Assembly (NCBI RefSeq): GCF_022761115.1
Contig: NZ_JAKWJS010000003.1
Coordinates: forward strand, 1 to 64,000
Origin: Dyella sp. RRB7
Lineage (GTDB): Bacteria > Pseudomonadota > Gammaproteobacteria > Xanthomonadales > Rhodanobacteraceae
Length of the DNA: 64,000 nucleotides
Direction: 5' to 3'
Under the pieces are notes generated by a model, which was not told the origin of the DNA, did not search any database, and worked only from the letters and a program-made list of their open reading frames with translations. Positions 37,020 through 46,015 of this stretch are shown piece by piece; the stretch's first letter is position 1; every line of letters starts with the position of its first letter. Made by a program: the position numbers and the translations under genes.

Positions 37020-38789
37020 CTAGCCCTGCAACAAACCACGCCGTCGCAACAACCCCAGAATATCCCGCGCCAATGCCACCGGCTCAGCCGCATGGCCATC
37101 CAGGCGCAGCTCGGGATGCTCCGGTACTTCGTAGGGATCGCTGATGCCGGTGAAGTGCGCAATCGTGCCGGCTCGCGCCTGGGCATACAGCCCCTTGCGA
37201 TCGCGCGACTCGCACACGTCCAGCGGCGTGGCCACGTGGATCTCGATGAAGTCGCCGTGCGCCTCGACCAGTGCGCGGGCCTCGGCACGCGCATCGGCAT
37301 ACGGTGCGATCGGCGCGCATACGGCGATGCCGCCATGCCGCACGATCTCGCTGGCGACATAACCAATGCGCGTGACATTGGCGCTGCGGTCCTCCCGCGA
37401 ATAACCCAGGCCGCGCGACAGGTGCTTGCGCACCTCGTCACCGTCCAGCACGGTCACCGCGCGACTGGTCTGCTCCAGCAGCTTCGCTACCACCGCCTGG
37501 GCGATGGTCGATTTGCCGGCGCCGGAAAGCCCGGTGAAGAACAACGCGAAACCGCGCGGCGCCTGCGCCGGATGGCGCTCGCGCAGAATCTCCACCACCT
37601 CGGGGAAACTGAACCAGGAAGGGATGTCGCTGCCTTCCTGCAAATGCCGGCGTAGCTGGGTGCCGGAGATATCGCGCACCTCGTCATCGGGCCGCACTTC
37701 GGTCGATGGCAGATAGGTATCGCGATTGGCGACATAGACCATGGCCGGAAACGGCACGATACGGATGCCCAGCTCGTCCTGGTGCTGTTCAAGCAGATGC
37801 TGGGCATCGAACGGACCATAGAACGGCTGGCCGCTCGCGTCCGTGCCGGGGCCGGCGTGATCGCGCCCCACGATGAAATGGCTGGCGCCATAGTTCTTGC
37901 GGATGATCGCGTGCCACAGCGCCTCGCGCGGGCCGCCCATGCGCATGGCCAGCGGCAGCAGCGAAAGCCGCACGCTGTTGGCCGGATACTGCGGCAGCAG
38001 CGCCTGATAGCAGCGCACCCGCGTGTAATGATCGATATCGCCCGGCTTGGTGCGCCCCACCGACGGCTGCAACAGCAGCTTGGCGCCCACCTGCTGGGCG
38101 GCGCGCAGGGTCAGCTCGCGGTGGGCGCGATGCATCGGGTTGCGCGTCTGGAATGCCACGATGCGATGCCAGCCATGCGCCGCGAACCACTCGCGCGAGG
38201 AACGCGGCGTATCGCGCAGCTCGGCAAAGTCGTAATGCGCCGGCGCCTGGATGCCGCGCACCCGGCCGCCCAGGTTCACCGGTCGATAGCGATCGAGCAG
38301 TTCGGCCACGCCGGGATGCGCGCGATCGGTGGTACCGAACACGCGGGCCGCTTCGTGCTCGCGATCGGGGCGGTAGATATCCTCCACGTCGAGCACGGCC
38401 AGCGGCACGCCCTGCGAATCGCGCAGCACCACCTCGCTGCCCGGCGCCAGTCGCGCAGCGAAGGCTTCACTGACATCCAGCGTGATGGGCATGGGCCACA
38501 ACGTGCCATCGGCCAGCCGCAACCCATCCACCACGCTGCGATAGTCGCGTTGCGTCAGGAACCCTTCCAGCGGCGAAAACGCGCCATTCAACAGCAACTC
38601 CAGATCGCACAGCTGGCGCGTATCGAGATCGATCCCCGGCAATCCGGCACTACGCTGCTTCAGCTGCCCGGCCGCCTCCGATGGCAGATACAACTCCTTG
38701 AGCACGCCGCCATGCGGCGCGATCAGATCGGCGGATGCATTCGGTGCGGGGAAGAGGACGTCGGCTTGGGCAAGGGCGTTTTGACTCAT
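37020..38789 (-). CDS. cysC: Bifunctional ATP sulfurylase / APS kinase
   Basis: A 589-residue fusion that turns sulfate into PAPS in two steps. The N-terminal 390 residues are a monomeric-type (Sat) ATP sulfurylase: QTRNPMHRAH carries the HxxH motif, followed by GRDHAGPG. The C-terminal 190 residues are APS kinase with P-loop GLSGAGKST, then DGDEVRKHLSRGLG. This replaces the CysD/CysN heterodimer plus CysC used by enterics. The start at 38789 begins MSQNALAQADVLFP; the longer frame upstream is unsupported, and no strong ribosome site is seen. It follows cysH by 53 bases. Confidence 0.93.
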   Translation of the reverse strand: MSQNALAQADVLFPAPNASADLIAPHGGVLKELYLPSEAAGQLKQRSAGLPGIDLDTRQLCDLELLLNGAFSPLEGFLTQRDYRSVVDGLRLADGTLWPMPITLDVSEAFAARLAPGSEVVLRDSQGVPLAVLDVEDIYRPDREHEAARVFGTTDRAHPGVAELLDRYRPVNLGGRVRGIQAPAHYDFAELRDTPRSSREWFAAHGWHRIVAFQTRNPMHRAHRELTLRAAQQVGAKLLLQPSVGRTKPGDIDHYTRVRCYQALLPQYPANSVRLSLLPLAMRMGGPREALWHAIIRKNYGASHFIVGRDHAGPGTDASGQPFYGPFDAQHLLEQHQDELGIRIVPFPAMVYVANRDTYLPSTEVRPDDEVRDISGTQLRRHLQEGSDIPSWFSFPEVVEILRERHPAQAPRGFALFFTGLSGAGKSTIAQAVVAKLLEQTSRAVTVLDGDEVRKHLSRGLGYSREDRSANVTRIGYVASEIVRHGGIAVCAPIAPYADARAEARALVEAHGDFIEIHVATPLDVCESRDRKGLYAQARAGTIAHFTGISDPYEVPEHPELRLDGHAAEPVALARDILGLLRRRGLLQG

Positions 38790-38842
38790 CTTGGCTGCTT
38801 GTTTTATCGGGGATAACGGCCTGCGCGAGGCACGCAGCAAAC

Positions 38843-39583
38843 TCATGCGTCGCACGCGGATGAGGCCAGGCCGTGAAGGCCGCATTCGCGCTTGAGTCCG
38901 AAGAAACGGGTCGAATCGATGTCCTTGCCAGGCTCCCAGCGATGCGAGGTGTGAACGTCGCCGATGGAGAGATAACCCTGTTCCCACAGGGGGTGGTAAG
39001 GCAGCTTGTGCTTAGCCAGGTATTGGCCCACGTCGTAGTCGGTCCAGTCCGCGATGGGATGGAACTTCCATCGCCCATCGTGCCGTTCCGCGTAGTGGAT
39101 GGCCGCACGCGAACGGGCCTGGCCGCGCCGCAAACCGGCGAACCACGAGCCCGCGCCCAGCGCGGCCAGTGCCTGCCGCATGGGCTCGACCTTGCGCATC
39201 TGGTTGTAACGATCGATGCCGGTCACGCCCTGCTCCCATAAGCGCCCCTCGCGGGCCTCCATCCAGGCGGGACTCTGCGGTGCGCTGTACACCTTGAGGT
39301 TCAGCGCCAGGCGGTCGCTCAGTTCGTCGACGAAGCGATAGGTCTCGGGAAACAGATACCCCGTGTCGATCAACACCACCGGCAACGCGGCCCGCCGGCG
39401 CGTCAGCAGATGCAGCGACACCGCGGCCTGCGCGCCAAAGCTCGACGACAGCACATGCTCCCCCGGCGCGTGTTCGAGCGCCCATTCCACGCGTGCTTCC
39501 GCCGTGAGCGTATCCAGCCATTGGTTCAGCGCATCCAGTGCCTTGGCGTCGTGCCACGCTTCCTCCAACTGCGATGGATTCAC
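38843..39583 (-). CDS. cysH: PAPS reductase
   Basis: A 246-residue enzyme reducing PAPS to sulfite with thioredoxin. The catalytic motif ECGLH is at 233-237. The paired cysteines (CC...CxxC) that bind a 4Fe-4S cluster in APS reductases are absent, so it should be PAPS-specific, in agreement with the APS kinase domain encoded just downstream. [14 protein letters not shown] and [16 protein letters not shown] are the adenylyl-binding regions. It overlaps cysI by ATGA. Confidence 0.95.
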   Translation of the reverse strand: MNPSQLEEAWHDAKALDALNQWLDTLTAEARVEWALEHAPGEHVLSSSFGAQAAVSLHLLTRRRAALPVVLIDTGYLFPETYRFVDELSDRLALNLKVYSAPQSPAWMEAREGRLWEQGVTGIDRYNQMRKVEPMRQALAALGAGSWFAGLRRGQARSRAAIHYAERHDGRWKFHPIADWTDYDVGQYLAKHKLPYHPLWEQGYLSIGDVHTSHRWEPGKDIDSTRFFGLKRECGLHGLASSACDA

Positions 39584-41274
39584 GCCACGCCCTCCAAAGG
39601 AATCTGCCGGGATGATGTATCGATCACGTGGCTGCGCAGGAGGAAGTCGCCAAAATGTTCGCCCGTTGCGCGTTCCGCCGCATAGCGCGCGAACAGCGGC
39701 GAAAGTGCGTCGAGAATCGCCGCCTCGTCCACATTCTCGGCATAGAGGCGGTTGAGGCGCTGGCCGCGGAAGTCGGCACCCAGGCGCAAGTCATAGCGCC
39801 CTGGCCCGCGCCCCACCAGGGCGATCTCGCCCAGATAAGGCCGCGAGCACCCATTGGGGCAACCGGAGAGCCGCAGCAGGATGGGTTCATCATGAAGACC
39901 ATGCGATGCGAGCAAGGATTCCAGCCTGGGCAAGAGCTGCGGCAGGTAGCGCTCGGCCTCGGCCATGGCCAGCCCGCAAGTGGGCAGCGCCACGCACGCC
40001 ACCGCGTGGCGACGGATACCGCTGTGCGTGCGGTAACCATCCAGGCCATGCGCGGCGACGATGGCGTCGATGCGCGCGCGCTGATCGGCCGATACGTTGG
40101 CGACGATGACGTTCTGGTTGCAGGTAAGACGGAAGTCGCCTTCATGGACCTGCGCCAACTCGCGCAGCCCGCTGAGCCAGCGACGCTCGCCCACGTCGGC
40201 CAGGCGGCCGGATTCAATCTGCAAGGTGAGGTGCCAGCGACCATCGGCGCCTTCCACCCAGCCGTAGCGGTCGCCGTTGTGCTCGAAGCGGTAGGCGCGC
40301 TCGGGCAGCAGCGCGAAACCCAGCCTTGCTTCCACCTCGGCCTTGAACACATCGAGCCCGCGATGGTCGATGGTGTACTTCAGCCTGGCGTGCTTGCGCT
40401 CGGCGCGGTTGCCCCAGTCTCGCTGCACGGCCACCACCGCCTCGGCCACGGCGAACAACTGCCCGGGCGTCACGAAGCCGATCACGCTGGCCAGGCGCGG
40501 ATACGTACTGGGATCGCCATGACTGGCGCCCATGCCACCGCCCACCGCTACGTTGAAACCCTGCAGCTGGCCATCCTGGATGATGGCGATCAGGCCCAGG
40601 TCCTGCGCGAACACATCGACATCGTTGAGCGGCGGGATCGCCAGCCCGATCTTGAACTTGCGCGGCAGGTAGGTGGCGCCGTAGAGCGGCTCCTCGTCCT
40701 TCGGCTCGCCCACCAGCGGCTCGCCGTCGAGCCATATCTCGTGATAGGCACGCGTGCGCGGCGCCAACCCGTCGGACAGCCGCGTCGCCCATGCGTAGGC
40801 CAGTGCATGCGCCGACGATTCGATGGGATTGGGCGTGCTCACCACGTTGCGCACCACGTCGCCGCAGGCGGCAATGGTGGTGGCCAGGGCGTCGTGGATG
40901 GCGGCGATGGTCGGCTTCAGGTCGTGCTTGATGATGCCGTGCCACTGGAACGTCTGCCGCGTGGTGATGCGCAGCGTGCCATTGGCATACTCGCGCGCCA
41001 GGCGGTCATAGACCAGCCATTGCGCCGGCGTCACCACGCCGGAGGGAAGTCGCGCACGCAGCATGAAAGCGTACGCCGGCTCCAGCTTCTGCTTGCGGCG
41101 TTCCTCGCGCAGGTCGCGATCGTCCTGCAGATAGCTGCCATGGAATTTCAGCAGCTTGTTGTCATCGTCGCTGATGGCGTTGGTGACGGGATCGCGCAGA
41201 CCTTCGGCAATGGTGCCGCGCAGGTAGCGGCTGCCGGCCTTGATGCGCTCGAAATCGGAAAGTGGCGTGGTCAT
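39580..41274 (-). CDS. cysI: Sulfite reductase haemoprotein beta subunit
   Basis: A 564-residue enzyme that reduces sulfite to sulfide by six electrons at a sirohaem coupled to a 4Fe-4S cluster. The four cluster cysteines occur as ACVALPTCG and [10 protein letters not shown], with the last cysteine also ligating sirohaem. The ATG at 41274 comes one base after the cysJ stop; the start is supported by the normal [16 protein letters not shown]-terminus. Electrons come from CysJ. Confidence 0.96.
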   Translation of the reverse strand: MTTPLSDFERIKAGSRYLRGTIAEGLRDPVTNAISDDDNKLLKFHGSYLQDDRDLREERRKQKLEPAYAFMLRARLPSGVVTPAQWLVYDRLAREYANGTLRITTRQTFQWHGIIKHDLKPTIAAIHDALATTIAACGDVVRNVVSTPNPIESSAHALAYAWATRLSDGLAPRTRAYHEIWLDGEPLVGEPKDEEPLYGATYLPRKFKIGLAIPPLNDVDVFAQDLGLIAIIQDGQLQGFNVAVGGGMGASHGDPSTYPRLASVIGFVTPGQLFAVAEAVVAVQRDWGNRAERKHARLKYTIDHRGLDVFKAEVEARLGFALLPERAYRFEHNGDRYGWVEGADGRWHLTLQIESGRLADVGERRWLSGLRELAQVHEGDFRLTCNQNVIVANVSADQRARIDAIVAAHGLDGYRTHSGIRRHAVACVALPTCGLAMAEAERYLPQLLPRLESLLASHGLHDEPILLRLSGCPNGCSRPYLGEIALVGRGPGRYDLRLGADFRGQRLNRLYAENVDEAAILDALSPLFARYAAERATGEHFGDFLLRSHVIDTSSRQIPLEGVA

Positions 41275-41275
41275 G

Positions 41276-43078
41276 TCAGTACACGTCGCGGGCGTAGCGG
41301 CCCTGTTGCAGCAAGCCGGCCAGCCACTCCCGTGCCTGGTCGGGTGATTGGCCGCCATGCGTCACGGCCACCTCGATGAGCGCCGCGTGCACATCCCTGG
41401 CCATGCGGCTGGCATCGCCGCAGACATACAGGTGCGCGCCGTCCCGCAGCCAGGCGTAGAGTTCGCGGCCCTGCTCGCGCAGTCGCTGTTGCACATAGAC
41501 CTTGGCGGCGCCGTCGCGCGAGAAAGCCAGGTCGAGCCGATGCAGCGAACCGTCACGCAAGGCGGCCTGCCACTCCACCTGGTAAAGGAATTCGCTGGTG
41601 AAATGACGGTTGCCGAAGAACAGCCAGTTGCGTCCACGCGCGCCGGTCTCGCGGCGCTCCTGCAGGAACGCGCGGAACGGCGCGACGCCGGTACCGGGGC
41701 CGATCATGATGATGTCGCGGGCATCGTCCGGCGGCAGGCGGAAACGTTCGTTCGCTTCGATATAGACCGGCAGCCGCTGCTCGTCGCCAGCCGCCGCAAT
41801 GAAGGACGATGCGGCCCCCCAATGCGACTCGCCATCGGCACGATAGTCGACCACAGCCACGGTGAGGTGCACCTCATCGCCCACCGCTTTCTGGCTGGAC
41901 GCAATGGAGTACAAGCGGGGCGTCAACGGCCGCAGCGCGGCGACCAGTGCCTCGGGCGACCACGCCGCCGGATGGCGTCGCCACAGGTCGATCGGCTGGT
42001 GATCGTTCAACAAGGCGGCCAGCGCGCCGGACTGGTCCGGCCGCAGTAGCCGCGCCAGCTCCGCGTCGCCGCTGACATCGGCGAGCGCGACCACCAGCGG
42101 ACGGCTCAATCGCGTCAGCTCGCGTTCGCGCGCCAGCCAGTCACGCAACGGCAGGGTGCGGCTTTCATGGGTCACCGCCTGCTCGCCATCCAGCTTCAAC
42201 ACCGACAGCCATTGCCGCACCAGCGCGGGCGGGTTGCTCGGCCATACGCCCAGCGCATCGCCCGGCTGATAGGCGAGGCCCGAGCCTTCCAGCGACAACT
42301 CGACATGCCGCACGTCACGCCCGGCGTCACGCGCCACGATGGTCTGGTTTTCCAGCACGGCAGCGGCAAACGGACGCTCGCGCGAGAACAGCGGCCGGCT
42401 CGGCACCGGTTGCAGGGTGGCCACGCGCGCCGTGGGTTGCGCGGTCCCCAGCACGTCCCTTGCCTGCTCCAGCGCGTATTCCACCCACGGCCCGGCCACC
42501 GCGTCGACATCCACGTCGGCTTCGCCGAGCGGCGCGAATCGCAACGCCCCCAGCTCGGCCAGGCGCGCATCGAGCTGGCGGCCTATCGCGCAGAACTGCG
42601 GGTAGCTGGAGTCGCCCAGCCCAAGCACGGCAAAACGCAGGTTCGGCAGCCGCGGGGCACGCTTGCCCAGCACGAATTCGACCAGGGCGCGGGCATCGTC
42701 CGGCGGCTCGGCATCGCCCTGGGTGCTGATCACCACCACGAGATGGGTTTCCTTGGCCAGTTCCCGCTGCGGATAGCCATCGGCACGCACCAGGCGCACC
42801 GCCAGGCCGGCCGCCTCGGCGCGCACGCTCAACTCGCTGGCAATGCGCTTGGCCTGCCCCGTCTGGCTGCCGTAGAGAATGGTCAACCGCTCGCCGGCGG
42901 CCTTGGCCGTCGCCGGGTCGGGTTGCGGGTGCCCCCGCAGGCGCTCTGCCCGGGCGGCACTCCAGGCGGCGAGCCAGTAGAGTTCGGCGGCGCTCAGCCC
43001 CTCAGCCAGTCGTTCGAGCGTGGCAAGACGTTCGCCATCCAGGGATGCCAGCCGGTTCTCTGCCACCACCGCATTCAC
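41276..43078 (-). CDS. cysJ: Sulfite reductase flavoprotein alpha subunit
   Basis: A 600-residue diflavin reductase moving electrons from NADPH through FAD and FMN to CysI. N-terminal flavodoxin domain with FMN loop [13 protein letters not shown] and [13 protein letters not shown]; then the FAD part (RLYSIASS) and the NADPH part ([33 protein letters not shown]). It ends in the usual aromatic residue (DVY). The start is a GTG at 43078 with AAAGGAAG upstream; an overlapping ATG is out of frame. First gene of the cysJ-I-H-sat/cysC operon. Confidence 0.95.
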   Translation of the reverse strand: MNAVVAENRLASLDGERLATLERLAEGLSAAELYWLAAWSAARAERLRGHPQPDPATAKAAGERLTILYGSQTGQAKRIASELSVRAEAAGLAVRLVRADGYPQRELAKETHLVVVISTQGDAEPPDDARALVEFVLGKRAPRLPNLRFAVLGLGDSSYPQFCAIGRQLDARLAELGALRFAPLGEADVDVDAVAGPWVEYALEQARDVLGTAQPTARVATLQPVPSRPLFSRERPFAAAVLENQTIVARDAGRDVRHVELSLEGSGLAYQPGDALGVWPSNPPALVRQWLSVLKLDGEQAVTHESRTLPLRDWLARERELTRLSRPLVVALADVSGDAELARLLRPDQSGALAALLNDHQPIDLWRRHPAAWSPEALVAALRPLTPRLYSIASSQKAVGDEVHLTVAVVDYRADGESHWGAASSFIAAAGDEQRLPVYIEANERFRLPPDDARDIIMIGPGTGVAPFRAFLQERRETGARGRNWLFFGNRHFTSEFLYQVEWQAALRDGSLHRLDLAFSRDGAAKVYVQQRLREQGRELYAWLRDGAHLYVCGDASRMARDVHAALIEVAVTHGGQSPDQAREWLAGLLQQGRYARDVY

Positions 43079-43237
43079 ATCGGCTTCCTTTGGACGTCCA
43101 TACCGCTAGGCGCTCAAAGTAGTCACCAGCCGCTCTCATGTGAAAGGACGTCTTGGCATATGTATATGTCCACTCGCTCATTTCCCATGGGGCGTGAGAC
43201 TGCCTAGACTGGCGTCATCCACCCTTTCCGCCGGCCC
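43079..43237. promoter_or_regulatory. Divergent control region cysJ / TSUP exporter
   Basis: Non-coding. It includes the AT-rich core GGCATATGTATATGTCC near 43154-43170, unusual in this GC-rich context and a reasonable site for CysB, which in other bacteria activates cysJIH. No clear consensus promoter was identified. Confidence 0.4.
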
Positions 43238-43987
43238 ATGTTCACGGATTTTCTTACGTCGGCGCTGATCGGCGCGATGGCTCAGCTGGTCGATGGCGCC
43301 CTGGGCATGGCCTATGGCGTCACCTCGGCGGCCCTGCTGCTGGCGCTGGGCATGCCGCCGGCACTGGCCAGTGCGAGCGTGCACTATGCGGAAACCTTCA
43401 CCTGTGGCGCTTCCGGCGTCAGTCACCTGGTGGCCGGCAACGTGCTGCGCCGGCTGTTCTGGTCGCTGGTCATCCCTGGCGCCATCGGCGCCACCCTCGG
43501 CGTGTACGTGGTCAGCCATGTGCCGCCGGCCTGGATGAAGCTGGCGTTGACGCCCTACCTGATTGGCGTGGGGCTGTTCCTGCTGCTGCGCCCATTCCGC
43601 GGACGCCGCCTGCATGACGAGACGCCCGCCATCACCCGCCCGCTGGGATTGGCCGCCGGTTTTGCCGATGCCGTGGCCGGCGGCGGCTGGAGCGCGCTCA
43701 CCGTCACCACCCTGGTGGCCCGCGGGGTCAGGCCACGCATGGTCATCGGCACGGTGCACCTGGCCAAGTGCGTGGTCAGTGCCGTGGCCAGCATCAGCTT
43801 CCTCGTGCAGGTCGGCCTGCCCCATGGCGCCTCGGTGCTTGGCCTGATTGCCGGCGGAGTCGTCGCCGCTCCGCTCAGCGCGATACTGGCTCGACGCATG
43901 CCGCCGCGCGTGGCGACCCTGCTGGCCGCCATCGCGGTACTGGCCATCGGCCTCAACAACGTGGCCCATAGCTTCCCGTCGCACTGA
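43238..43987 (+). CDS. TSUP (TauE/SafE) family membrane transporter
   Basis: A 249-residue membrane protein with about eight helices in two repeated halves, each starting with a conserved glycine-rich segment (AMAQLVDGALGMAYG, AAGFADAVAGGGWSALT), the mark of TSUP sulfite/sulfonate exporters. Divergent from cysJ, so it likely exports excess sulfite or another sulfur anion made by the pathway. The substrate is inference from position. Confidence 0.88.
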   Translation: MFTDFLTSALIGAMAQLVDGALGMAYGVTSAALLLALGMPPALASASVHYAETFTCGASGVSHLVAGNVLRRLFWSLVIPGAIGATLGVYVVSHVPPAWMKLALTPYLIGVGLFLLLRPFRGRRLHDETPAITRPLGLAAGFADAVAGGGWSALTVTTLVARGVRPRMVIGTVHLAKCVVSAVASISFLVQVGLPHGASVLGLIAGGVVAAPLSAILARRMPPRVATLLAAIAVLAIGLNNVAHSFPSH

Positions 43988-44032
43988 TCGCGATCAAGCG
44001 GCCCTTTCGCACCATTCGCTTAGAATGCCCGG

Positions 44033-45226
44033 ATGAGCACACCCCGCCCCCTCCCCATCGAAGTCCGCGGCAGCACCAGGCAGCCGTTGGGCATGAGCCC
44101 CACCCAGTTCCTGCGCGACTACTGGCAGAAACACCCGCTGCTGATCCGCCAGGCCTTTCCCGACTTCGTCTCGCCGATCGAGCCGGACGACCTGGCCGGC
44201 CTCGCCTGCGAGGAATCAGCCCTGTCGCGGCTGATCGTGCATGACGAAAAGCGCGACCGCTGGCAAGTAAAGACCGGCCCGCTCAGCGAGGCCGACTTCG
44301 CCAAGACGCCCGCCAGCAACTGGACCCTGCTGGTGCAGGACGTGGACAAGTGGGATGCCGACGTCGCCGGCCTGCTCCAGCACTTCACCTTCCTGCCCAG
44401 CTGGCGGCTGGACGACATCATGATTTCCTATGCCGAGCCCGGTGGCGGCGTCGGCCCCCACGTGGACCAGTACGACGTGTTCCTGCTGCAGGGCATCGGC
44501 CAGCGCCACTGGGCCATCAGCACCGACCCGAAGGCGCCGAAGGATTTCCGTCCCGACATCGAACTCAAGCAGTTGCAGCAATTCGAGCCCACCCACGAGT
44601 GGCTGCTGGAACCGGGCGACATGCTCTACCTGCCCCCGGGCGTGCCACATGACGGCATCGCCTTCGGCGGCCCCTGCATGACCATCTCGGTGGGCATGCG
44701 CGCGCCCTCGCAGGCGGAACTCACCGGCGACCTGGCCGACTACCTGGCCGAACGCCTGCCCGACGAATTGCGCTATGGCGATGCCGACCTGGCCCCGGCC
44801 AAGGCCGTCGGCGAAATCGATCGCGCCGCCGTCGCACGCCTCAAGCAGGCGTTGCCGTTCGCCGCCGGCATGGACGAGCCCACCCTGGTCGACTGGTTCG
44901 GCCGCTTCATCACCCGCTACCGCAATGCGCAGGTGCCGGTGCCGCCCGAAAAGCCGGTCACCGAAGCTGCGCTGGCCAAGCAGCTCGACGGTGGCGCGCA
45001 GCTGTTGCGCCATCCGTGGGCGCGCATGGCCTGGGCGCGCGTCAAGGGCGGGGCCACGCTGTTCGTGAATGGCCACGCCTATCCCGCCTCGGTCGAGCTG
45101 GCCGAACGCCTGTGCCGCGAGCGTACGCTGAGTCCGGGCAAGAAAATCCCCGCCGCCGAACGCGACCTGCTGCTCGCCCTGGTCAACGACGGCCACCTGG
45201 TCGCCCGGAAGCCGCGGCGTCGATGA
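44033..45226 (+). CDS. roxA: JmjC/cupin oxygenase, ribosomal protein uL16 arginine hydroxylase (RoxA/YcfD)
   Basis: A 397-residue Fe(II)/2-oxoglutarate oxygenase. The metal site HxD...H is GPHVDQYDVFLLQ and GVPHDGIAFG. The C-terminal half has the helical dimerisation and winged-helix parts (HPWARMAWARVKGG, VNGHAYPASVELAERL) of YcfD-like enzymes, which hydroxylate an arginine of ribosomal protein uL16. The ATG at 44033 is the first reasonable start. Its stop overlaps the next gene by ATGA. Confidence 0.9.
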   Translation: MSTPRPLPIEVRGSTRQPLGMSPTQFLRDYWQKHPLLIRQAFPDFVSPIEPDDLAGLACEESALSRLIVHDEKRDRWQVKTGPLSEADFAKTPASNWTLLVQDVDKWDADVAGLLQHFTFLPSWRLDDIMISYAEPGGGVGPHVDQYDVFLLQGIGQRHWAISTDPKAPKDFRPDIELKQLQQFEPTHEWLLEPGDMLYLPPGVPHDGIAFGGPCMTISVGMRAPSQAELTGDLADYLAERLPDELRYGDADLAPAKAVGEIDRAAVARLKQALPFAAGMDEPTLVDWFGRFITRYRNAQVPVPPEKPVTEAALAKQLDGGAQLLRHPWARMAWARVKGGATLFVNGHAYPASVELAERLCRERTLSPGKKIPAAERDLLLALVNDGHLVARKPRRR

Positions 45227-45756
45227 GCCGGCAGGAGGGCCCCGGCGAGCATACCAACGGGTCTCGCGCCGATGAGCGCGAGGTCCTGCTCGCCGGCAAC
45301 CGCAGCGAAATGGCCGCCAGCCGGCTCCAGCTATTGGCCGGCGCGCGTTATCGCCTCGATATCTACCAGCCGACCCTGCCCTCCGACGTCTATGGCAGCC
45401 AGGAAGAACTGGCCGAGCTTCGCCGCCTCGCCACGGCCGGCCGCGGCGCCCAGATCCGCGTGCTGCTGCATCACCCCGAAGCGGCGCTGCGCGGCAGCCA
45501 CCGCCTGATCGCGCTGGCGCAACGCCTGCCCAGCGTCATCCAGATACGCACGCCGCAGGAAGACCTCGACCTGGCCTACCCCTCCGCCTACCTGCTCACC
45601 GACCAGGGCGGTTACCTGTTCCAGCCCGATGCCCAGCGTCCCAGCGGACGCGCGGCCGGGCATGATCGCGCCGCCCAGGCGCCGCTGCTCCAGCATTTCA
45701 ATGACGTATGGGAACGCTCGGTACGCGCCACGGCGCTGAACCCGCTCGATCTCTAG
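45223..45756 (+). CDS. Conserved protein, possibly PLD-like (DUF7931)
   Basis: A 177-residue soluble protein coupled by ATGA to the hydroxylase gene. It has alternating strands and helices (YRLDIYQPTLPSDVYGS, QIRVLLHHPEAALRGSHRL, PSAYLLTDQGGYLFQPD) like half of a phospholipase-D-type fold, but no HxK motif. Proteins of this kind often follow the cupin gene in Xanthomonadales and Pseudomonas. Function unknown. Confidence 0.65.
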   Translation: MSRQEGPGEHTNGSRADEREVLLAGNRSEMAASRLQLLAGARYRLDIYQPTLPSDVYGSQEELAELRRLATAGRGAQIRVLLHHPEAALRGSHRLIALAQRLPSVIQIRTPQEDLDLAYPSAYLLTDQGGYLFQPDAQRPSGRAAGHDRAAQAPLLQHFNDVWERSVRATALNPLDL

Positions 45757-46015
45757 CCGCTGGCTGAACGACGCGACAAGCGCGAGGGCGCGCACGCCAT
45801 GCTCACAAACCACCGGGTTCGCTATGGAAAACGGTGGTCTACGACGATGGTCGGTACCCCGGGACTCGAAATATCTTCCATCAACCCCACTTTGATAGGG
45901 CTTCGCGGGTTGCCGCGTCGCAGCAGCACAGGGCTATAATTAACGGGATTTTTCCCAGCCATCCGGCCACCCCCGGTCGGACAGCTGCATGCCTCCCTTC
46001 CTCACCGGTGGTGAC
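45757..46015 (+). promoter_or_regulatory. sucA: sucA upstream region
   Basis: A perfect TATAAT (45935-45940) with a weak -35 TTGCCG (45910-45915) at a long 19-base spacing, giving a leader of about 70 bases. Further up, ACCACCG (45809-45815) and CGGTGGT (45832-45838) form a 7-bp inverted repeat. No gene is seen. Confidence 0.5.
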
